DNA of 64,000 nucleotides from Pseudooceanicola batsensis HTCC2597 (GCF_000152725.1 NZ_CH724131.1:2627412-2691411), one strand, 5' to 3'. Counted from the stretch's first letter, positions 18,735 to 28,444 are shown. Notes: generated by a model from the sequence alone, not told the origin. Numbers and translations: made by a program.

Positions 18735-20147
18735 TCAGGCTTCCAGCGCCCGGCGCAGCAGTTCGATGTCCTCGGCGATCTGCCCGTCCTGCTGCTTGAG
18801 TTCCTCGATCCGCCGCACGCCGTGGATGACCGTGGTATGGTCGCGCCCGCCGAAACGGCGGCCGATCTCGGGCAGGGACCGCGAGGTCAGCGACTTGGAC
18901 AGGTACATCGCCACCTGACGCGGACGGGCATAGGTGCGCACCCGCTTGGGACCGATCAGGTCGGACATGCGGATGTTGTAGTGCTCGGCCACCTTGCGCT
19001 GGATCTCCTCGACGGTGATCTTGCGCTCCGAGGCGCGGAGGATGTCGGAGAGGCATTCCTGCGTCAGATCCAGCGTGATCTCGCGGCCCACGAGCGAGGA
19101 GAAGGCGAAGAGCCGGGTGAGCGCCCCCTCGAGCACCCGGACGTTGGTGCTGATCCGGTGCGCGAGGAACTCCAGCACGCCGTCGGCCAGTTTCAGGTCG
19201 GGATACTGGGCGCGTTGCGCATCGACCTTGCTCTGGAGGATGCCGAGGCGAAGCTCGTAGTCGGTCGGGTGCAGGTCGACGATCAGGCCGCACTGCATGC
19301 GCGAGCGGATGCGCTCCTCCATGTCGGTCATCTCGCCCGGGGCGCGGTCGCCCGAGATGATGATCTGCTTGTTCTGGTCCACCAGCGCGTTGAAGGTGTG
19401 AAAGAACTCTTCCTGCGTGCTGTCCTTGCCGGCGATGAACTGCACGTCGTCGACCATCAGCACGTCGACGGTGCGGAACAGCGACTTGAAGTCCATCGTG
19501 CGGCGCTCGCGGATCGCCTGCACGAACCGGTACATGAACTGTTCCGCCGAAAGGTAGACGACGGTGAGATCGGGCCTGTGCGTCTGAAGCTCCCAGGCGA
19601 TGGCGTGCATCAGGTGCGTCTTGCCGAGGCCGACGCCGCCATAGAGGAACAGCGGGTTGAAGGTGACCGGCCCGGCCTCGGCCACGCGGCGCGCGGCGGC
19701 ATGGGCCAGTTCGTTCGGCTTGCCGACGACGAACCGGTCGAAGGTGAAGCGCGGATCCAGCGGCGCGGCCTGCAGCATGGTATCCATGGGCGAGGCCTTC
19801 GCGGGCTGGGCGGGTGTCTGGCTGGCCGCGGCGGGCGCCGGCGCCTCGGCGGGTTCGACCTCCATCTGCGCCGGGCGGGCCGGTTCGGGAGCGTTCACGT
19901 TCGCGGCCTTGCGGACGACGAATTCCAGCCGGCGGACATCGCGATTCATCATCGAGACCTCGCCCAGGATCAGATCGCCGAAATTGCGCGCGACATAGGT
20001 GCCCGCCCAGGAATTGGGCGCGCCGATCACCGCCACCCCGTCTTCCGTCCGGTCGAGCACCAGCGGCTCGATCCAGTTCTTGTAATTGTGTTGCCCGACG
20101 TTCTGCAGAAGTTTCTGCTTAACTGCGCCCCATTGTTCTTTTGTCAT
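18735..20147 (-). CDS. dnaA: Chromosomal replication initiator DnaA (470 aa)
   Basis: AAA+ initiator that binds DnaA boxes and opens oriC. The N-terminal DnaB-interacting domain starts at TKEQWGAVKQKLLQNVG. A low-complexity Pro/Ala/Glu linker covers about 85-120. Walker A is GGVGLGKTH near residue 170, Walker B is LMVDDVQFIAGK near 231, and the C-terminal DNA-binding signature is GGRDHTTVIHGVRRIE near 432. The length is typical for the family in alphaproteobacteria. It is followed by dnaN and recF and preceded by a 495-base gap and rpsT, the usual order in Rhodobacterales. Confidence 0.99.
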   Translation of the reverse strand: MTKEQWGAVKQKLLQNVGQHNYKNWIEPLVLDRTEDGVAVIGAPNSWAGTYVARNFGDLILGEVSMMNRDVRRLEFVVRKAANVNAPEPARPAQMEVEPAEAPAPAAASQTPAQPAKASPMDTMLQAAPLDPRFTFDRFVVGKPNELAHAAARRVAEAGPVTFNPLFLYGGVGLGKTHLMHAIAWELQTHRPDLTVVYLSAEQFMYRFVQAIRERRTMDFKSLFRTVDVLMVDDVQFIAGKDSTQEEFFHTFNALVDQNKQIIISGDRAPGEMTDMEERIRSRMQCGLIVDLHPTDYELRLGILQSKVDAQRAQYPDLKLADGVLEFLAHRISTNVRVLEGALTRLFAFSSLVGREITLDLTQECLSDILRASERKITVEEIQRKVAEHYNIRMSDLIGPKRVRTYARPRQVAMYLSKSLTSRSLPEIGRRFGGRDHTTVIHGVRRIEELKQQDGQIAEDIELLRRALEA

Positions 20148-20642
20148 GTCCCGATGCCCCCAGAGTGTTCAACCTGCATGCGCCATCCATCGTCTTGCCC
20201 GGCCCGGCCGGACTGCCTCGCGATTCGGCACCTCGGAACACAATTCGCGCGCACCGTTCCAGCAGCGGAACGGATACGCCACAGCGGCGAACTGTTAGCG
20301 GAAACAACAACTTGGCAAGAGGAGAGGGTCCCCGGACACTCATCCATAAGTTGCATATTCCATCTGCACGTCCGGACGTACGAACTTATTCGACCGAGTC
20401 ACTCGCCCTTATAAATAAAGGCTGTGCTCGTATCCTCGTTTCGTTCGGGTCTGCCGTGCCCCCCAAGGCGACGCGAGTCGCAAGAAGGAACGTAGCAACT
20501 GCTGCGCGAGGCTGGCAACGGCAAGAAGCGCTTGACTCAAACTTGGTTTACACCGAATCCGCCGGCGGTGGCAGAAGCGCCACATCGCAAAAAGGGCACC
20601 GCTCTCGCGGTGCCCTTTTCGTTCAAAGACTTGAAGTCCGGA
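20148..20642. other. dnaA-rpsT intergenic region, no recognisable oriC
   Basis: 495 bases, more A+T rich than the genes. I looked for DnaA boxes (TTATCCACA or its complement) and found none with fewer than about two mismatches, and no clustered A+T 13-mers, so I do not call an origin. It must contain the dnaA promoter. The rpsT terminator lies at its right end (20589-20619). No open frame here looks like a gene. Confidence 0.55.
20589..20619 (-). terminator. Intrinsic terminator of rpsT
   Basis: Perfect arms AAAAGGGCACCGC and GCGGTGCCCTTTT with a 4-base loop, 24 bases after the rpsT stop. On the minus strand the stem is followed by a run of five T. The symmetric A/T flanks also allow it to work on the plus strand. 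Confidence 0.9.
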
Positions 20643-20906
20643 TCAGGCGATCGCCTTCACCCGGGCAGAGAGGCGGGACATTTTCCGCGCCGCGGTGTTC
20701 TTGTGCAGGACACCCTTGGTCACGCCGCGCATCAGCTCGGGCTGGGCTGCCTGGAGGGCGGCGGATGCCGCGGACTTGTCGCCCGACGCAATCGCCTCTT
20801 CCACCTTGCGAAGGAAGGTGCGGATGCGCGAGCGGCGCGCCTTGTTCACCGTCGTGCGGTTGAGCATCTGACGGGCGCGCTTCTTGGATTGAGGCGTATT
20901 GGCCAT
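20643..20906 (-). CDS. rpsT: 30S ribosomal protein S20 (87 aa)
   Basis: Small basic ribosomal protein that binds 16S rRNA early in 30S assembly. It opens with [20 protein letters not shown] and closes with the family's [19 protein letters not shown]. It has its own promoter (20952-20980) and terminator (20589-20619) and is therefore a single-gene unit. Its position just upstream of dnaA is conserved in related genomes. Confidence 0.98.
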   Translation of the reverse strand: MANTPQSKKRARQMLNRTTVNKARRSRIRTFLRKVEEAIASGDKSAASAALQAAQPELMRGVTKGVLHKNTAARKMSRLSARVKAIA

Positions 20907-20951
20907 AAGTCTATCGTCCCATGGTTTGGGTTCGTGCGTTCTGAAGCCGCG

Positions 20952-20980
20952 CTGATAGGCCCGACTCGCCGCGAAGTCAA
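20952..20980 (-). promoter_or_regulatory. Sigma-70-type promoter of rpsT
   Basis: On the minus strand TTGACT (20980-20975) and TATCAG (20957-20952) are exactly 17 bases apart, about 45 bases before the rpsT start. Confidence 0.65.
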
Positions 20981-21005
20981 CCGTTTCGGCGCGGCCTTTT
21001 CGGTC

Positions 21006-21647
21006 TCACGCCGCCCTGTCCGGTCCGGCGGCGCCGTCCGGCGCCGTGCAGACCACGAGTATGCGGGCGCCCTCGTCGCCTTCGGCCGCGTAGAGATGTC
21101 CCCGCCCGCTGTCGAAATAGAGGCTGTCCCCTGTGTCGAGAACGATCTCCTCGCGGCCTTCCAGCTGGACGACGACCCGGCCGGACATGACCATCAGGAA
21201 CTCTTCGCCCGGATGGTTCACCATCCGCTCGAAACTCATCTTCTGCAAGGGTTTGAGTGTGCCGCACATCGGGATCATCGCCTTGCCCCGCACATCGGGA
21301 AACAGCATCTCGTAGGCGTAGTTCTCGGTCTCCAGAAAGCCGAACTCTCCCGCCCGGGCGAGCGCGACCGTGCCGGCCTCGAACCTCCTGCCGCCGGGGG
21401 AGAACAGGTGCGTGACATCGACCCCGAGGCCCCGGGCGAGACCCGAGAACCGGTCGTAGGTGGGCGCCATCAGCCCCCTCTCGATCTTGGAGATCGTCGA
21501 GATCGCCAGCCCGCTGCGGTCGGCGATGGTCTGCAGCGTGAGCCCGCGCGCCTCGCGCAGCTGCCGGATCCGCTGCCCCAGCTCGGCGCGACCCTGTTCG
21601 GCAGGCGGGGTGTCCGGTGAGGACGAACCGCCAGATCTTGCCGCCAT
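21006..21647 (-). CDS. XRE-family regulator with C-terminal cupin domain (213 aa)
   Basis: One-domain DNA binder joined to a small-molecule-sensing cupin. A helix-turn-helix spans about 23-77 (LGQRIRQLREARGLTLQTIA, then GLAISTISKIERGLMAPTYD). The cupin spans about 110-200 with HPGEEFLMVMSGRVVVQLEG and DTGDSLYFDSGRGH. This XRE-cupin type often controls amino-acid, polyamine or aldehyde catabolism. The ATG is preceded by GAGGGAGGG. A perfect 14-base palindrome lies 97 bases upstream and may be its own operator. The neighbouring SDR gene on the same strand may be part of its regulon. Confidence 0.88.
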   Translation of the reverse strand: MAARSGGSSSPDTPPAEQGRAELGQRIRQLREARGLTLQTIADRSGLAISTISKIERGLMAPTYDRFSGLARGLGVDVTHLFSPGGRRFEAGTVALARAGEFGFLETENYAYEMLFPDVRGKAMIPMCGTLKPLQKMSFERMVNHPGEEFLMVMSGRVVVQLEGREEIVLDTGDSLYFDSGRGHLYAAEGDEGARILVVCTAPDGAAGPDRAA

Positions 21648-21971
21648 TGCACCCTCCCTCTTTCAGACCCCGGCACGTCCCGGGCCGGAAGAGAACCCCC
21701 GCATCGCGTGACGGGTTCCCACTCCACAGCAGAGAGACACTAGACAGGTATACCTGTTGAGGCAAAACACGCCGTCCGACATTGCCGTGATCGAAGCCCC
21801 AGGGGGCGGGGTCGTGCGGCGCGGATACGGCGCGCGCCGCTTGGCCGGATATGCCCGGGCGCGACCCGAGGATCTCTTGCGTGCTGTCGCAGCCCGGGCA
21901 ACGGGGGCCTTCGGGCAAGCTCCGGGGTGGCGGGCAGGGGGCCCGGTCCCGTCAGCTTCGGTCCGGGGGGG
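21648..21971. other. Regulatory gap upstream of the XRE-cupin gene
   Basis: 324 bases between the SDR stop and the XRE-cupin start. It contains the 14-base palindrome at 21744-21757 in an A+T-richer stretch that probably carries the promoter. The remainder toward the SDR gene is GC-rich and without a gene that I can support. Confidence 0.5.
21744..21757. promoter_or_regulatory. Palindrome ACAGGTATACCTGT, candidate XRE-cupin operator
   Basis: Perfect 7-base arms without spacer, 97 bases upstream of the XRE-cupin start. A dimeric HTH protein would fit, and autoregulation is the simplest idea. The flanking sequence does not extend the symmetry. Confidence 0.5.
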
Positions 21972-22760
21972 TCATCCCGCTCGGAACCGCCGCTGAAACT
22001 TGGCCATGCCCCCGATCCAGCGATCGTAGTTCGTCACCTTCGCCTCCATGTAGCCCTGCACCTGCGGATGCGGCAGGATCAGGAATTCCTCGTTCCTGAT
22101 GCCTTCCAGGGCCGATTGCGCGACCGCCTCGGCCGTCAGCACCCCGTCCCCCGACTGCGGGCCATCGCCGCCGATCCCCTCCAGCATCGGCGTCGCCACC
22201 CCCTGCGGGCAGAGGACGGAGACACGAATCCCCTCGTCGCGATGACTGATGGCGAGGTTCTCGGCAAAGCCGATGGCGGCGTGCTTCGTCGTCGAATACG
22301 TGGCGCTGCCGATCTGAGACAGCAGGCCGGCCGCGCTGACCGTGTGGAGAAAATGACCCCCGCCCCGGGCGATCATGCGCGGCACGAGCACGCGGGCGGC
22401 GTGGACATGCGCCATGACGTTGACCTCCCAGGCCGCCTGCCAGTCCTCGGAGCTTGCTCCGGCGGCGTTGCGCACCTCGGGATCGAAGCCGTTGGCGATC
22501 CCGGCGTTGGAGCACATCAGGTCGACCGGCCCCTGGTCGGCCTCGATCCGGTCGATCATGGCGGTGATCTGCTCGGCGTCGCGCAGGTCGACCCGCAGAC
22601 CGGTTCCGCCGATCTCCTCCGCGACGCGCTCCGCCCCCGCGCCGTCGAGATCGCAGACCGCCACGTGACGCGCGCCCGCCGCGTGAAGCGCGCGCGCCAG
22701 CGCCGCGCCGATGCCCTGGGCGCCGCCGGTGACGATGGCGATCCTGCCGGTGATATCCAT
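21972..22760 (-). CDS. Short-chain dehydrogenase/reductase (262 aa)
   Basis: Classical SDR with a Rossmann fold. The cofactor motif is TGGAQGIG at the N terminus, NAG appears in CSNAGIANG, and the catalytic Ser-Tyr-Lys set is seen in TVSAAGLL and ATYSTTKHA. The frame is open to 22802, but the ATG at 22760 has GGGAGGTC just upstream and gives the usual N terminus [13 protein letters not shown]. The Asp after the second strand (VCDLDGAG) suggests NAD rather than NADP. The substrate is unknown. It lies upstream of the XRE-cupin regulator on the same strand and may be its target. Confidence 0.88.
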   Translation of the reverse strand: MDITGRIAIVTGGAQGIGAALARALHAAGARHVAVCDLDGAGAERVAEEIGGTGLRVDLRDAEQITAMIDRIEADQGPVDLMCSNAGIANGFDPEVRNAAGASSEDWQAAWEVNVMAHVHAARVLVPRMIARGGGHFLHTVSAAGLLSQIGSATYSTTKHAAIGFAENLAISHRDEGIRVSVLCPQGVATPMLEGIGGDGPQSGDGVLTAEAVAQSALEGIRNEEFLILPHPQVQGYMEAKVTNYDRWIGGMAKFQRRFRAG

Positions 22761-22935
22761 GTGACCTCCCCTATGTGCCGCGCCCCTATGACTGCGGCGC
22801 ATGCGCCATAGAAGCCGAGGACCGCGCGGATTGGAAGGCCCGCGAGGGCCCCCCTCCTGCCGCGGACCGGCGGGCGCCCACGATGGATGTAGGCCGCCCG
22901 TCGCGCGGCCCGGGCCACCGGGCCCGAACGGAAAG

Positions 22936-22954
22936 CCGCCGGCCGCGCCGGCGG
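22936..22954 (-). terminator. Hairpin after the enoyl-CoA hydratase gene
   Basis: CCGCCGGC and GCCGGCGG are perfect 8-base arms around a 3-base loop, 14 bases after the stop. On the minus strand only a short TTT follows, so it is a moderate candidate terminator. Confidence 0.45.
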
Positions 22955-22968
22955 TGGCGTCGCGCGCC

Positions 22969-23745
22969 TCAGCGGTCGCGGAATTGCGGCTCGCGTTTTT
23001 CCAGGAACGCGCTCATCCCCTCGGCCTGGTCCTCGGTCGCGAAGAGCGAATTGAAGACCCGGCGCTCGAAGAGCAGGCCCTCGGCCAGCGGCGTCTCGTA
23101 GGAGCGGTTCACCGCTTCCTTCACCGCCATGACCGAAATCATCGATTTCTCGGCGATCTTGGCGGCGGCGCCCATGGCCTCGTCCATGAGCTTCTTGCAG
23201 GGCACCACGCGCGAGACGAGGCCGGAGCGCTCGGCCTCTTCGGCATCCATGAAGCGACCGGTCAGGTTCATGTCCATCGCCTTGGACTTGCCGACGAAGC
23301 GGGTCAGCCGCTGGGTGCCGCCGATGCCCGCGATGACGCCGAGGTTGATCTCGGGCTGGCCGAACTTGGCGTTGTCGCCCGCGATGATGAAATCGCACAT
23401 CATGGCCAGTTCGCAGCCGCCGCCCAGGGCATAGCCGCAGACCGCCGCGATGATCGGCTTGCGGACCCGCAGGATCGCGCCGGTCTCGCGGGTGAAGAGA
23501 TCGCCGGCGAAAACGTCGACAAAGCTCTTGTCGGACATCATCTTGATATCCGCGCCGGCCGCGAAGAATTTCTCGGTTCCGGTGATGACGATGCAACGGA
23601 CCTTGTCGTTCGACTGCGCCGCGGTGAGCGCGTCGGCCAGTTCCCCCAGAAGGTCGTTGTTCAGGGCGTTCATCGCGTCCGGGCGGTTCAATTTCACCAG
23701 CGCGATATGATCTTCGACTTCGACGACAATCGTCTCGTATGCCAT
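22969..23745 (-). CDS. Enoyl-CoA hydratase (258 aa)
   Basis: Crotonase-fold enzyme that adds water to 2-enoyl-CoA in beta-oxidation. The oxyanion-hole regions [12 protein letters not shown] and [17 protein letters not shown] are present. Both catalytic glutamates are in place: E in GGCELA, and the second in [12 protein letters not shown]. The open frame begins at 23757, but the ATG at 23745 gives the typical N terminus [13 protein letters not shown]. The gene follows mutM by 65 bases on the same strand, an order common in Rhodobacterales. Confidence 0.93.
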   Translation of the reverse strand: MAYETIVVEVEDHIALVKLNRPDAMNALNNDLLGELADALTAAQSNDKVRCIVITGTEKFFAAGADIKMMSDKSFVDVFAGDLFTRETGAILRVRKPIIAAVCGYALGGGCELAMMCDFIIAGDNAKFGQPEINLGVIAGIGGTQRLTRFVGKSKAMDMNLTGRFMDAEEAERSGLVSRVVPCKKLMDEAMGAAAKIAEKSMISVMAVKEAVNRSYETPLAEGLLFERRVFNSLFATEDQAEGMSAFLEKREPQFRDR

Positions 23746-23810
23746 TGGATCGGCCAATCGGTTGTGAGCGTTAGGGGCGATTCACTAGCACCTTGGCCCC
23801 CCGGATCAAG

Positions 23811-24662
23811 CTATCTTTGGCATTGCGGACAGTGGAAGGACGACCGCCCCGACTGGACCGTGCGCCGAATCGTGGCGCTGCAGCCCGGTGTCCGGCAGGG
23901 CTCTCCCTCGCGCCCGTAGACGTCGAAACTGTGCTGGAAATAGCCCAGTTCGCCGTCCGCCCGCCGATAGTCACGCAGCGACGAGCCGCCGGCCGCGATC
24001 GCCGCGTTCAGCACGTCGCGGATGATCGGCACAAGGGTCGCGAGCCGCGTGACCGATATCCGGTCGGCGCGGCGGGAGGGCGAGATGCCGGCACGGTAGA
24101 GCGCCTCGCAGACATAGATGTTTCCGAGACCCGCGACGACCTTCTGATCCAGCAGAACGGCCTTGATCGGGCTGCGGCGGTGTTTGACGGCGGCGACGAA
24201 ATAGGCCTCGTTGAAGGCATTTCCCAGCGGCTCGGGCCCGAGGCTCGCCAGCAGCGGATGCGCCTCGGTTTCGGGGGTGGCCATCAGGTCCATCGCGCCG
24301 AAGCGGCGAGGGTCGTTGAAGGTGACGCGCGCGCCGTTGGCCATGTCGAACACCACGTGATCGTGTTTTTCCGCCGCCGGATGCTCGTGCACGAACCGGC
24401 CGAGCGGGTCGCCCGAGACCGTCATCCGGCCCGACATGCCCAGGTGGATGAGCAGGGTTTCCTGGCTGTCCAGATCGGCGAGGATGTATTTCGAGCGGCG
24501 CCGCAGCCGATCGACACGCCGGCCGCTCAGGCGCCCGGCCATGTTCTCGGGGAAGGGCCAGCGCAGATCGGGCCGGTTGACCTGGGCGCGGGCGATCACC
24601 TCTCCCTCCATGGCCGGGGCGAGGCCGGCGCGCACGGTTTCGACCTCGGGCAGTTCGGGCAT
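23811..24662 (-). CDS. mutM: Formamidopyrimidine-DNA glycosylase (283 aa)
   Basis: Base-excision repair glycosylase/AP lyase for 8-oxoguanine and FapyG. The N-terminal [14 protein letters not shown] carries the catalytic Pro2 and Glu3. The conserved Lys lies in [13 protein letters not shown] and neighbouring segments, and the helix-two-turn-helix [18 protein letters not shown] is clear. The C-terminal Cys4 zinc finger is intact (CRTPGC...CPQC). The length is normal. It is preceded by a small membrane-protein gene on the same strand. Confidence 0.97.
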   Translation of the reverse strand: MPELPEVETVRAGLAPAMEGEVIARAQVNRPDLRWPFPENMAGRLSGRRVDRLRRRSKYILADLDSQETLLIHLGMSGRMTVSGDPLGRFVHEHPAAEKHDHVVFDMANGARVTFNDPRRFGAMDLMATPETEAHPLLASLGPEPLGNAFNEAYFVAAVKHRRSPIKAVLLDQKVVAGLGNIYVCEALYRAGISPSRRADRISVTRLATLVPIIRDVLNAAIAAGGSSLRDYRRADGELGYFQHSFDVYGREGEPCRTPGCSATIRRTVQSGRSSFHCPQCQR

Positions 24663-24670
24663 GGTCGGAC

Positions 24671-25168
24671 CTAGTAGTAGGGCCGCGCCTCGAACAGGGC
24701 GCGGCGCAGGATGCTGTGACCGCTGAGGTATTTCACGAGCCAGGCGGTATTGCCACCCTGGAACCGCAGCCGGTAGGTGCCGTGCAGGTCCTCGCAGACT
24801 TCGATCAGGCGGGTCAGGTCGTAGCTGCGCGTGCGGAAGGACGGGGTCATCAGGGTCAGGTCGCTGCCGCGCAGCACGGCGCGGAACTGCCAGGCGTAGG
24901 CGTTGACGTAGGCCAGGACCGGCAGGGTGGCGAGGCCCGCGAAGAAGGCGGGGCGCGCGTGCTGCGCCACTTCACCCAGCCGGACCAGGATGAGAAGAGA
25001 GAGCACGGCGGCGGCCAGCCGGATCGGAATCGCCACCTGGTGGACCGAGCTGTCCCGGCTCCGCTCCGGCTCGATCCGCAGGTGGGCCATGCGGCCGTGC
25101 ATGCGCATCAGGACGGCCAGCAAAACGATGGCCAGCGCGAGCATTGCCAGTGAGAGTGCCTGCTCCAT
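24671..25168 (-). CDS. Uncharacterised small membrane protein (165 aa)
   Basis: The N-terminal transmembrane segment ([20 protein letters not shown]) and two more in the middle are followed by a soluble C-terminal part with a PH-like beta pattern ([20 protein letters not shown]). The frame is open to 25219, but the ATG at 25168 directly precedes the first membrane segment. It ends 8 bases before mutM and is divergent from ubiE across ~100 bases. I do not recognise a family; a link to mutM or ubiE is only positional. Confidence 0.6.
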   Translation of the reverse strand: MEQALSLAMLALAIVLLAVLMRMHGRMAHLRIEPERSRDSSVHQVAIPIRLAAAVLSLLILVRLGEVAQHARPAFFAGLATLPVLAYVNAYAWQFRAVLRGSDLTLMTPSFRTRSYDLTRLIEVCEDLHGTYRLRFQGGNTAWLVKYLSGHSILRRALFEARPYY

Positions 25169-25267
25169 CCCGCTTCGGTCCTTTGTGCGCCGATTTGACG
25201 GTTTGTGTCTCACCCCCATCTATGGCACTGAACTGAGGCTTTTATTTGGCAGGGTGAAACGGGCGTC

Positions 25268-26014
25268 ATGAGCGACCAGAATACCACGCATTTCGGTTTC
25301 GAAACCGTTCCCGAAAGCGAGAAGGCCGGCCGCGTGCGCGGCGTCTTCTCGTCCGTGGCCTCGCGCTACGACGTGATGAACGACGCGATGAGCCTCGGCA
25401 TCCACCGGCTCTGGAAGGACGCGATGATGGACTGGCTCGCCCCGCGCCCGGGGCAGCGGCTGCTGGACGTCGCGGGCGGCACCGGCGACATCTCGTTCCG
25501 GTTTCTCAAGCGGGCGGGGTCGGGCCATGCCACCGTGCTCGACCTGACCGAACCGATGCTGGCCGAGGGACGCCAGCGCGCCGAGGCGGCAAGGATGGCC
25601 GGAAGCCTGGACTGGGTCGTGGGCGATGCCATGGCGCTGCCCTTTGCCGACAACAGCTTTGACGTCTACACGATCAGCTTCGGAATCCGGAACGTCACGC
25701 GCCCGCAGGATGCCCTGGCCGAGGCGTTCCGCGTGCTCAGGCCCGGGGGTCGTCTGATGGTTCTGGAATTTTCGACAATTCCGACGCCCGCGTTGCAATG
25801 GGCCTATGACCGCTATTCCTTTAACCTCATCCCGGCGATGGGCCAGGCCATCGCGAATGACCGGGACAGCTATCAGTATCTCGTCGAATCGATCCGTCGG
25901 TTTCCGGATCAGGAGACGTTCCTCGGCATGGTGCGGAGCGCCGGGTTCGAGCAGGCCAAGTACCGCAACCTGACGCTGGGGATCGCGGCGCTGCATTCCG
26001 GCTGGAAGCTCTAG
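25268..26014 (+). CDS. ubiE: Ubiquinone/menaquinone biosynthesis C-methyltransferase UbiE (248 aa)
   Basis: SAM-dependent methyltransferase of ubiquinone synthesis, acting on the demethoxy-benzoquinol ring. It shows the family opening [19 protein letters not shown], the SAM motif [12 protein letters not shown], and the signature [20 protein letters not shown]. The length is typical. It is followed by ubiB with a 3-base gap, so the two form an operon, the standard arrangement in alphaproteobacteria. Confidence 0.98.
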   Translation: MSDQNTTHFGFETVPESEKAGRVRGVFSSVASRYDVMNDAMSLGIHRLWKDAMMDWLAPRPGQRLLDVAGGTGDISFRFLKRAGSGHATVLDLTEPMLAEGRQRAEAARMAGSLDWVVGDAMALPFADNSFDVYTISFGIRNVTRPQDALAEAFRVLRPGGRLMVLEFSTIPTPALQWAYDRYSFNLIPAMGQAIANDRDSYQYLVESIRRFPDQETFLGMVRSAGFEQAKYRNLTLGIAALHSGWKL

Positions 26015-26017
26015 GGG

Positions 26018-27550
26018 ATGCGCGGGCCGCATAACATATGGCGTCTGGTGAGAACCGGCGCGACGCTGGAGCGGACCGGCGCGATGAAGATCATCCTGGA
26101 CGCCTACGACGCGCCGCCGCTGCTGCGGATGGCCGCGCGGGTGGCGGGATGGCCGTTCCAGTGGCTCGGGCTCAAGGGCGATCCGGCCATGCCGCCGGCG
26201 ACGCGGGCTCTGACCGCCCTGGGGCCGGCCTATATCAAGTTCGGCCAGGTGCTCTCGACCCGGCCCGACCTGGTGGGCGAGGATCTGGCGACGCAGCTGC
26301 GCGTCCTGCAGGACCGCCTGCCCCCGTTCTCGGTCTCGACCGCGAAGCAGACGATCGAGGACGAACTCGAGCAGCCCGTCGATTCGATCTATTCTGAATT
26401 TTCAGAACCTGTTGCTGCAGCCTCGATCGCACAGGTCCACAAGGCCCGGCTGAACGAGACCGGAGAGGTCGTGGCGGTCAAGGTGCTCCGGCCGGGGATC
26501 GAACGTGCCTTCCGCAAGGATATCGACGCCTTCTATCTGGCCGCCTCGATCATCGAAATCCTGTCGCCCGCCTCGCGCCGTCTGCGCCCCTCGGACGTGG
26601 TGGCGCATTTCGACGGGGTCGTGCGGGGCGAACTGGACCTGCGGCTCGAAGCCGCCTCGGCCTCGACCTTCGCGTCGAACACCGAAGGCGACGCGGGTTT
26701 TGCCCTGCCCGCCGTGCGTTGGCAGCAGAGCGGTCGCCGGGTCATGACGATGACCTGGGCCGAGGGTATCCCCTTCGGTGACAATGCCGCGCTGGACGCG
26801 GCCGGGCACGACCGGCGCAAGCTGGGCGAGAGGGTGCTGACCCTGTTTCTCAACCACGCGCTGCGCGACGGCTATTTCCATGCCGACATGCACCAGGGCA
26901 ACCTCAAGGTGGCCGCAGACGGCACGATCCTGGCCTACGACTTCGGGATCATGGGGCATATCGACGAATATACCCGGCGCGTCTATGCCGAGATCCTCTA
27001 TGGGTTCATCAAGCGCGACTACATGCGTGTCGCGCTGGTGCATTTCGAAGCGGGCTACGTGCCCGCCGATCAGGATGTGGATGAATTCGCCCGCGCCCTC
27101 CGCGCCGTCGGAGAACCGATCTTCGGCATGGACGCCACCAAGATCTCAATGGGTCGGCTGCTGTCCTATCTGTTCGACGTGACCGAACGGTTCGGGATGG
27201 AGACGCGGACCGAGCTGATCCTGCTGCAGCGGACCATGGTCGTGGTCGAGGGCGTGGCGCGGTCGCTGTCGCCGCAGATCAACATCTGGGAGGTCGCCCG
27301 CCCCGTCGTCGAGGCCTATATCCGCCGCAGCCTGGGCCCCCGCGCATTGATGCGCGACCTCGGCCAGACCGCCGAGGTGCTGGCCCGCTTCGGTCCCCGC
27401 CTGCCGCGACTGGTGCAGAGCGCGCTTTCGGAGCAGATGCATGCCTTCGAGACCGAGCACCGCACGCCCCGGCGTCACCGCTGGCTCTGGCTCGGCGCCG
27501 GGGTGGTGCTCGGCGGGGGGGCGACCGCCCTGCTGGCCGCGCTGGTCTGA
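26018..27550 (+). CDS. ubiB: UbiB, ubiquinone biosynthesis atypical kinase/ATPase (510 aa)
   Basis: ADCK/UbiB-family protein-kinase-like ATPase needed for coenzyme Q assembly at the membrane. The family KxGQ motif lies in YIKFGQVLSTRPDLVG near residue 70. Then come the Ala-rich nucleotide loop AAASIAQVHKARL, the catalytic-loop HADMHQGNL near 287, and YDFGIMGHI. The C terminus has a hydrophobic anchor (WLWLGAGVVLGGG and following). It is the second gene of the ubiE-ubiB operon and converges with the phosphotransferase gene, the stops being 6 bases apart. Confidence 0.97.
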   Translation: MRGPHNIWRLVRTGATLERTGAMKIILDAYDAPPLLRMAARVAGWPFQWLGLKGDPAMPPATRALTALGPAYIKFGQVLSTRPDLVGEDLATQLRVLQDRLPPFSVSTAKQTIEDELEQPVDSIYSEFSEPVAAASIAQVHKARLNETGEVVAVKVLRPGIERAFRKDIDAFYLAASIIEILSPASRRLRPSDVVAHFDGVVRGELDLRLEAASASTFASNTEGDAGFALPAVRWQQSGRRVMTMTWAEGIPFGDNAALDAAGHDRRKLGERVLTLFLNHALRDGYFHADMHQGNLKVAADGTILAYDFGIMGHIDEYTRRVYAEILYGFIKRDYMRVALVHFEAGYVPADQDVDEFARALRAVGEPIFGMDATKISMGRLLSYLFDVTERFGMETRTELILLQRTMVVVEGVARSLSPQINIWEVARPVVEAYIRRSLGPRALMRDLGQTAEVLARFGPRLPRLVQSALSEQMHAFETEHRTPRRHRWLWLGAGVVLGGGATALLAALV

Positions 27551-27556
27551 CCCATG

Positions 27557-28444
27557 TCAGGCTAGGCGCGCGGCGGCGGAGATCTCGCGCGCCCGGTCTG
27601 TCGGTCCCGCATCCCTCCCGTTCTCCTCGCACCACAGGGCATAGGCCGCCATCCGCCAGTGGAAGAACGGCGCAAGCCGCCGGTAGCGCGCGACGGTTTC
27701 GGCGTCCGGGTAGGCGGCGAGGAACGTCGCGGCCTCGTCCTCCGTCAGGAGATGACCGAGATAGGCACGCTGCATGAAGGGCGAGAGGACGATCGCCAGG
27801 TCTTCGCAGGGATCCCCCAGGGCGGGGCACTGCCAGTCGATCAGAACCGGGCCGCGGGCGGTGTCGATCACGTTGCCCGCCACCGGGTCCCGGTGGATCA
27901 GGCGGGGCGCGGCACAGGGCGGGACGGCCGGACGGGCGGCAACCCGGGTCTCCAGCCGTGCGAGCGCCGGATCCGCCGCCCCCCGGCAGCGGCTCAGGAT
28001 ACCCCGGGCCTGGGCGCGCAGTTCGGCGCTGCCCGAGGGCAGGGGGCCGAGCCCCTGGGGCGGCGCCATCCCATGGACCCGGTGGAGCAGGCGCGCCATG
28101 GCGACGAGGTCGCGGTCCCATGTCGGCCCCTCGAGAAACCGATAGATCAGCGCATGGCCGAACGCGCCCTTCAGCCGCGCGACCGGGCTGGGGGCCAGGC
28201 CGGCCGGAGCGAGGCGGGACAGGATGCGGAACTCGGCCTCCGGGTCGTTCGGGAACAGCGGTGTCTCGGCACCGGGCAGATACAGCTTGAGAACAAGGTC
28301 CCCCGCCGCCCCCGCCATGCGCCACACCCGGTTCGTGCGTCCGCCCCGCAGCGGCACCCAGGTCTCGACAGGGCCGGCCAGCTCGGCGGTCACGGCGGCG
28401 ACGAGGTCGGGTCCGGGCAAAGGGTCGGACGGCAATGGACGCAT
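27557..28444 (-). CDS. APH/choline-kinase-like phosphotransferase (295 aa)
   Basis: Aminoglycoside-phosphotransferase fold, probably a small-molecule kinase. An N-lobe glycine-containing stretch GGRTNRVWRM and the ATP lysine in LVLKLYLPG are followed by the Brenner motif LIHRDPVAGNV near 183 (Asn for metal) and LIDWQCPALGDPCEDLA. The layout is closest to choline/ethanolamine or thiamine kinases. No clear substrate clue comes from its neighbours. The gene stands alone, convergent with ubiB. Confidence 0.78.
   Translation of the reverse strand: MRPLPSDPLPGPDLVAAVTAELAGPVETWVPLRGGRTNRVWRMAGAAGDLVLKLYLPGAETPLFPNDPEAEFRILSRLAPAGLAPSPVARLKGAFGHALIYRFLEGPTWDRDLVAMARLLHRVHGMAPPQGLGPLPSGSAELRAQARGILSRCRGAADPALARLETRVAARPAVPPCAAPRLIHRDPVAGNVIDTARGPVLIDWQCPALGDPCEDLAIVLSPFMQRAYLGHLLTEDEAATFLAAYPDAETVARYRRLAPFFHWRMAAYALWCEENGRDAGPTDRAREISAAARLA

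Noticed and set aside
20148..20642. Candidate oriC near dnaA
   Set aside because: No clustered DnaA boxes or A+T-rich unwinding repeats; stretches such as TTATAAATA alone are not enough.
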